Below, piece after piece: positions 59,713 to 64,000 of a stretch of 64,000 nt of DNA; position 1 is the first letter of the stretch, and every line of letters starts with the position of its first letter. A program made the position numbers and the translations under genes. Under the pieces are notes generated by a model, which did not search any database, was not told the DNA's origin, and worked only from the letters and a program-made list of their open reading frames with translations. Source of the stretch: Pelagerythrobacter aerophilus (GTDB taxonomy: Bacteria > Pseudomonadota > Alphaproteobacteria > Sphingomonadales > Sphingomonadaceae); assembly GCF_003581645.1 (NCBI RefSeq), contig NZ_QXFK01000016.1, positions 310,001 through 374,000 on the forward strand, given 5' to 3'.

Positions 59713-62025
59713 ATGAAGATGACCGTCACCGTTGCTACACTTGGATTTCCGCGTATCGGCCCGCGCCGCGAACTCAAGTTCGCGCTCGAGAAGTTCTGGG
59801 CCGGGACGATGACCCGGATGGAACTCGAAAAGACCGCCGCCGACCTGCGTAGAGCCAACTGGGCCCGCCAGGACGAGCTCGGCGCAGACTGGCTGCCCTC
59901 CAACGATTTCTCGCTCTACGACCACGTGCTCGACACCAGCGTCATGCTCGGGGCCATTCCGGCACGCTATGGTGGCGAGAGAATGGATCCTGCCGATCTC
60001 GAAACCTATTTCGCGATGGCGAGAGGCGCGGCCGGCACTGGCGATTGCTGCGGCAACGCACCCGCGAACGTCACCGCCGGCGAAATGACCAAATGGTTCG
60101 ACACCAACTACCACTTCATCGTGCCGGAGATCGAATCGGGCTGCACACTTCGGCTCGGTCACTTCAAGCCGCTCGAGGAATACCGCGAAGCCCGGGCGCA
60201 AGGTTTCGAAACGCGCCCGGTGCTGCTCGGTCCCATCACTTGGCTCAGCCTCGCGAAGGGACGCGGAGTCGATCCGTTCGACCTCCTCGACGATGTCCTC
60301 GGCCACTATGCGACCCTCCTCCGCCTGTTCGCGCAGGCGGGCGCCGCATGGGTGCAGATCGACGAGCCGATCCTTGCCACGGATCTGTCCGAACGCCAGC
60401 GGCGCGCCTTCACTCGCGCTTATGCCAAACTGGCAGGCGCCGGTCCGAAGCTGATGCTGACGACCTACTTTGGTGGCCTGGGCGATAATCTCGGACTGAC
60501 CGCATCGCTTCCGGTCGCCGGGCTCCATATCGATCTCGTCCGCGCGCCCGATCAACTTGGCGCGGTGGTCGAATCAGTGCCGGAAGACCGCCTTTTATCG
60601 CTGGGCGTCGTCGATGGGCGCAACGTGTGGCGGACCGATATCGCAAGCCTGATTGATCGGCTCGCTCCACTTGCGGCGGAGCGCGATCTCGTACTCGCGC
60701 CCTCATGTTCATTGCTCCACGTGCCGGTCGATCTCGCTCTCGAGACGAGACTGGACGAAGAAGTGAGGCAGTGGCTCGCGTTCGCAGTGCAGAAGATCGA
60801 GGAACTCGATCTGCTCAAGCGTGTGCTGAACCATGGCCGCGAAGTGGTGCCCGAGGAACTCGAGGTGGCCGAAAAAGCGCTCGCGTCTCGCCATCTGTCG
60901 GCGCGCATCCATGATCCGGCGGTGGGTGTGCGTGTCGCGGGGCTTACGCCCGCGATGCGAGAGCGTGGCGCGAGTTATGTGGAACGCGCTCGAGTGCAGG
61001 CCGATGTGCTTGCGTTACCGGCCTTCCCGACCACCACCATCGGTTCGTTCCCGCAGACGCGGGAGGTGCGCAAGGCGCGCGCGGAGTACAAGCGCGGCGC
61101 AATGGATGAGGCGGCCTACGGCGCCTTCCTGCGCGCCGAGACGGAACGGGCGATCCGCTGGCAGGAGGAGGTGGGACTCGATCTGCTCGTGCATGGCGAA
61201 TTCGAGCGCAACGACATGGTGCAGTACTTCGGTGAGAAACTCGCCGGCTTCGCCTTCACCGTCAGCGGCTGGGTGCAGAGCTACGGATCGCGCTGCGTGC
61301 GTCCGCCGATCCTCTACGGCGACGTATCGCGGTCCGCGCCGATGACGGTCGACTGGTGGCGCTATGCGCAGGATCTGACTGACAAACCGGTCAAGGGCAT
61401 GCTCACGGGGCCGGTGACAATCCTCAACTGGAGCTTCGTCCGCGACGACCAACCGCGCGATGAGACCTGTCGCCAGATAGCGCTCGCCATTCGTGACGAG
61501 GTGCTCGACCTCGAAGGCGCCGGATGCAAGGCGATCCAGATCGACGAGGCGGCGCTGCGCGAAGGGCTGCCGCTGCGTCGGCGCGACTGGCAGTCTTACC
61601 TCGATTGGGCGGTCGATTGCTTCCGCCTTGCCGCAGCAGGCGTCGGGAACGGGACCCAGATCCACACCCACATGTGCTATTCGGAATTCAACGACATTCT
61701 GCCCTCGATCGGGAAGATGGACGCCGACGTGATCTCGATCGAGACCGCACGCTCGCAGATGGAACTGCTCGAAGCCTTCGCGCAGTACCGCTATCCCGGC
61801 GCGATCGGGCCCGGAGTCTACGACATCCACTCGGCCCGCGTGCCTGACGAGGATGAGATGGTCGCTCTTATGCGCCTGGCGCAGACGCATCTGCGTCCCG
61901 AGCAGCTGTGGGTCAATCCGGACTGCGGGCTCAAGACGCGGGCCTGGAAAGAGGTGAAGCCGGCAATCGCGTCGATGGTTGGGGCGGCGCGGAAGCTGCG
62001 TTCGAAAGCGCAAGTGGGAGCCTGA
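59713..62025 (+). CDS. metE: Cobalamin-independent methionine synthase
   Basis: The 770-residue protein transfers a methyl group from 5-methyltetrahydrofolate to homocysteine. It starts MTVTVATLGFPRIGPRRELK (after MK). The N-terminal barrel runs to about residue 390, and the C-terminal barrel carries the zinc site: His and Cys in IHTHMCYSEFN, and the late cysteine in WVNPDCGLKTR. TTTIGSFPQT and LNWSFVRDDQPR are also family signatures. Length matches the family. It is controlled by a cobalamin riboswitch and possibly by a palindromic operator. I chose the ATG at 59713; the open frame upstream is the riboswitch. The next gene overlaps or abuts it. Confidence 0.97.
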   Translation: MKMTVTVATLGFPRIGPRRELKFALEKFWAGTMTRMELEKTAADLRRANWARQDELGADWLPSNDFSLYDHVLDTSVMLGAIPARYGGERMDPADLETYFAMARGAAGTGDCCGNAPANVTAGEMTKWFDTNYHFIVPEIESGCTLRLGHFKPLEEYREARAQGFETRPVLLGPITWLSLAKGRGVDPFDLLDDVLGHYATLLRLFAQAGAAWVQIDEPILATDLSERQRRAFTRAYAKLAGAGPKLMLTTYFGGLGDNLGLTASLPVAGLHIDLVRAPDQLGAVVESVPEDRLLSLGVVDGRNVWRTDIASLIDRLAPLAAERDLVLAPSCSLLHVPVDLALETRLDEEVRQWLAFAVQKIEELDLLKRVLNHGREVVPEELEVAEKALASRHLSARIHDPAVGVRVAGLTPAMRERGASYVERARVQADVLALPAFPTTTIGSFPQTREVRKARAEYKRGAMDEAAYGAFLRAETERAIRWQEEVGLDLLVHGEFERNDMVQYFGEKLAGFAFTVSGWVQSYGSRCVRPPILYGDVSRSAPMTVDWWRYAQDLTDKPVKGMLTGPVTILNWSFVRDDQPRDETCRQIALAIRDEVLDLEGAGCKAIQIDEAALREGLPLRRRDWQSYLDWAVDCFRLAAAGVGNGTQIHTHMCYSEFNDILPSIGKMDADVISIETARSQMELLEAFAQYRYPGAIGPGVYDIHSARVPDEDEMVALMRLAQTHLRPEQLWVNPDCGLKTRAWKEVKPAIASMVGAARKLRSKAQVGA

Positions 62026-62026
62026 T

Positions 62027-62815
62027 GTGTTGGTGACGATTCAAGACCCGAGCGAGAGGGTGGGGCCGGCGGTTCAGCTCATCGACATCGTATTCCCGGG
62101 CGACGCCAATCATCACGGCACCTTGTTCGGGGGCGTCGCCCTCGCGCACATGGACAAAGTCGCGTTCCTGGCGGCGTCGCGACACGGCCGTGCGCCTTTC
62201 GTCACCGCCTCGTCGAAGAAGATCGACTTCGCCGCCCCCGCGTTCGAAGGCGAAATGGTCGAGGTCACCGGACGCGTGGTGCGCGTCGGCACGAGTTCGC
62301 TCGAGATCGAGGTAGAACTCATCGCCGAGGCGCCGGTATCGGGAGAGCGTCGCCTTTGCACCCGTGGACGCTTCACACTCGTGGCACGAAAGGGGCCGGA
62401 CACCCTACTGCCGCTGCCGCCCCTCGCGCTGAACCCAACTGCCAAGCCTGAAGGCGTGCTGCGGCTCGCCGAAATGGTCTTCCCGGGCCAGACCAATCAC
62501 TACGGCACCCTCTATGGCGGCGATGCGCTGCGGATGATGGGGAAAGCCGCGTTCATCGCCGCAACGCGCCGCGCACGGGCCGTGCTGGTCATGGCGTCCT
62601 CCGAGCGGATCGACTTCACCGCACCGATCGGCGAAGGCGACATGGTCGAGCTGGTGGCCGATGTGACGAAGACCGGTCGCAGTTCGATTCATGTGACCGT
62701 CGAGCTGTGGTCCGAGGCTCTTCTGAGCGGGGCCCGAAGACACGCCGCGACTGCGCGCTTCACCTTAGTCGCCGTCGACGCGGAGGGGAGGCCGACAGCA
62801 ATTCAACTTGCCTGA
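62027..62815 (+). CDS. Double-hotdog acyl-CoA thioesterase
   Basis: This 262-residue protein is made of two tandem hotdog domains of about 125 residues each. The first has VFPGDANHHGTLFGGVALAH, the second VFPGQTNHYGTLYGGDALRM at the matching place, and both have an SSxxIDF segment (SSKKIDFAAP; SSERIDFTAP), so it arose by internal duplication. Such enzymes hydrolyse acyl-CoA to free acid and CoA, with the aspartate/asparagine of one half completing the site of the other. I chose the GTG at 62027, one base after the metE stop, with GGGAG six bases upstream. It shares the metE transcript and so falls under the same riboswitch. Confidence 0.88.
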   Translation: MLVTIQDPSERVGPAVQLIDIVFPGDANHHGTLFGGVALAHMDKVAFLAASRHGRAPFVTASSKKIDFAAPAFEGEMVEVTGRVVRVGTSSLEIEVELIAEAPVSGERRLCTRGRFTLVARKGPDTLLPLPPLALNPTAKPEGVLRLAEMVFPGQTNHYGTLYGGDALRMMGKAAFIAATRRARAVLVMASSERIDFTAPIGEGDMVELVADVTKTGRSSIHVTVELWSEALLSGARRHAATARFTLVAVDAEGRPTAIQLA

Positions 62816-62971
62816 GTGGCCAAGGACGGAAGGAGCAGGAAGGCGGTCGCCACGAGCCAGCGAGCCGCGTATCGTTATGGGCGCAGGCGAGGGTGACGAT
62901 CCAATTCGGCGTGATATCTGCTGGACGGTGCTTTGGATCGGTGTGTCGAGTGACCGGAGCATTCACGGGAA

Positions 62972-64000
62972 TCACTCGACCTGAGCCACCTGCGTGCCAT
63001 CAGCGACGTCGATCTCGGTCGCACGCCCATAAGGTCCATCTGCCTCAAGAGCGGTGCGCAATTCGATTTTACTGTCGGGTCCCGGCTTGCAGCTTGCCAG
63101 TTCTGTCCATCCCGCTCCGGCATCGCACTGAATCAAAAGGCCCGGGATCGCGACCCTGGTCTGCACGACGCCGTGCTCGCGCACCACGCCCGCTGTCGGC
63201 AGACGGAAGCTCCAGCCGGCCGCGGCGAGTTTGGGCAGTTCCTTCGCACCGACGATGCTGGCGAAGCGGTTCCAGTCAGCGGCTATCGCGGCGCGGCGAT
63301 CGGCCCCCACCAAAGGGTCGCCAAAACCGACCCGCGTGCCCGCATGGTCGTAGGGCACCTCCCAGGACGGTCGGTGCCAGGCACGTTCGGCAAGTGCGAA
63401 CATTCGGGGAAAGAGCTGGTATCCCAACGTCCCGCGATCCCGGATCGTCTCGGTCCAGAGATGGCCCTGAATACCGGCGAACCTGCGGCCTTCCTCGAGC
63501 GGACGATGCGAGGCTTCGCCGCGGCCCGGCCGGTCGTCGACCGTCAGCGCGCGCTCGTCGTTGTCGCGCCAGTAGGCCGCCAATGCGGGCAGGTTCTCGG
63601 GCATCATCGAGAACAGCTTGCGAGTCGGCGCCCGGCGGATCGCCCAGTAGTATCCGCCTTCCTCGGGATGGGCTGCATAGGGCATGTCGAAATAGAGTGC
63701 ATCGGGGATCGAGAGGACCACGTCCCACCCCAGATTCGCATGCCGGTGGGCGGTCTGGGCGCCGCCGCCGGCCAGCGTTCCCCAGACGTTTGACTGGACG
63801 CGATCGGGCAGCGCGGCCGCATCAACATGCGACAGGCCGTCGCTCCATGCGGCCGGGATCACGCCCCGTTCGGCCACCATATTCGCCACGCGCGCGATGA
63901 AGTAGCCGCCGAGATCCCCGACCTCCGACGGGCCTTCGCCGCGGGCGAGGAATTCTCGGCAGATCGGCGATTCGACCCAGGCGCCCGCGGTTTCGTCGGC
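62972..64000 (-). CDS. Family 20 glycoside hydrolase (beta-N-acetylhexosaminidase), C-terminal part
   Basis: The visible 342 residues are the C-terminal portion; the frame is open to the window edge at 64000 and the start lies beyond it. Family signs are the tryptophan-rich pocket GWDVVLSIPDALYFDMPY, GIQGHLWTETIRD with its glutamate, and MFALAERAWHRP. A C-terminal beta domain (SFRLPTAGVVREHGVVQT) follows. The enzyme removes terminal N-acetylglucosamine or N-acetylgalactosamine from glycans. Membership in the same regulon as the 34-45 kb amino-galactose genes is possible but not shown. The catalytic Asp-Glu pair lies outside the window. Confidence 0.9.
   Translation of the reverse strand, partial: ADETAGAWVESPICREFLARGEGPSEVGDLGGYFIARVANMVAERGVIPAAWSDGLSHVDAAALPDRVQSNVWGTLAGGGAQTAHRHANLGWDVVLSIPDALYFDMPYAAHPEEGGYYWAIRRAPTRKLFSMMPENLPALAAYWRDNDERALTVDDRPGRGEASHRPLEEGRRFAGIQGHLWTETIRDRGTLGYQLFPRMFALAERAWHRPSWEVPYDHAGTRVGFGDPLVGADRRAAIAADWNRFASIVGAKELPKLAAAGWSFRLPTAGVVREHGVVQTRVAIPGLLIQCDAGAGWTELASCKPGPDSKIELRTALEADGPYGRATEIDVADGTQVAQVE

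Noticed and set aside
1-64000. tRNA, rRNA, CRISPR array, insertion sequence or phage genes
   Set aside because: I looked for T-loop motifs, repeat-spacer patterns, transposases and integrases and found none; a dedicated tRNA scan could still find one I missed.

Overview
The window is chromosomal DNA of an alphaproteobacterium, most likely a member of the Sphingomonadales (Erythrobacter, Novosphingobium or Sphingomonas relatives). I infer this from the high G+C, dense gene packing, three TonB-dependent receptors, a tryptophan-halogenase family gene beside a LacI regulator, a class GN sortase with its VIT/VWA substrate, and spore-coat-U type chaperone-usher fimbriae. I found no rRNA, tRNA, CRISPR array, insertion sequence or phage gene, so this looks like a stable accessory and metabolic region rather than a recent mobile insertion.

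Layout. 1-2.6 kb: 3' part of a tryptophan-halogenase-like flavoprotein gene and a LacI regulator. 2.8-7.4 kb: small secreted proteins around a sortase and its substrate. 7.5-8.3 kb: an XRE regulator with a palindromic operator. 8.3-15.7 kb: a putative small-molecule uptake and breakdown locus (VOC protein, flavin reductase, a 51-residue linker ORF, amidohydrolase, TonB receptor, GPH-type symporter, TetR). 15.7-20.2 kb: a TetR fused to an extra HTH domain, then an MFS/aldo-keto reductase pair divergent from its LysR regulator. 20.4-31.4 kb: a signalling and surface-structure block with two membrane diguanylate cyclases, an HWE histidine kinase, a histidine-kinase remnant, and a four-gene chaperone-usher operon facing a LuxR-type regulator. 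31.5-33.4 kb: a DUF885 lipoprotein.

33.7-45.3 kb is the most coherent metabolic unit. A tightly overlapping operon (GH36-like alpha-galactosidase, EamA transporter, AgaZ/GatZ-like protein, AgaS-like sugar isomerase, BadF-type kinase) is divergent from a lipoprotein amidohydrolase, followed by a DeoR/AgaR-type regulator and a large TonB receptor. TTTC-rich motifs in both control regions suggest one regulon for amino-galactose or galactoside-containing glycans. The catalytic aldolase and a NagA-type deacetylase are not in the window. The GH20 hexosaminidase at the right edge may or may not be related.

45.3-62.8 kb: an antiporter, two adjacent 2-oxoglutarate oxygenases including AlkB, a LysR/NTF2/SDR/Tag group, an ECF42-type sigma factor with its YCII/DGPF partner, a third TonB receptor, a TetR with two matching operators, an MFS transporter, and a metE operon controlled by a cobalamin riboswitch with a near-perfect palindrome upstream. 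No completely unknown multi-gene system is evident. The strongest leads are the amino-galactose island with its operators, the layered control of metE, the pilin/chaperone attenuator, and the two operators around the TetR at 57 kb.
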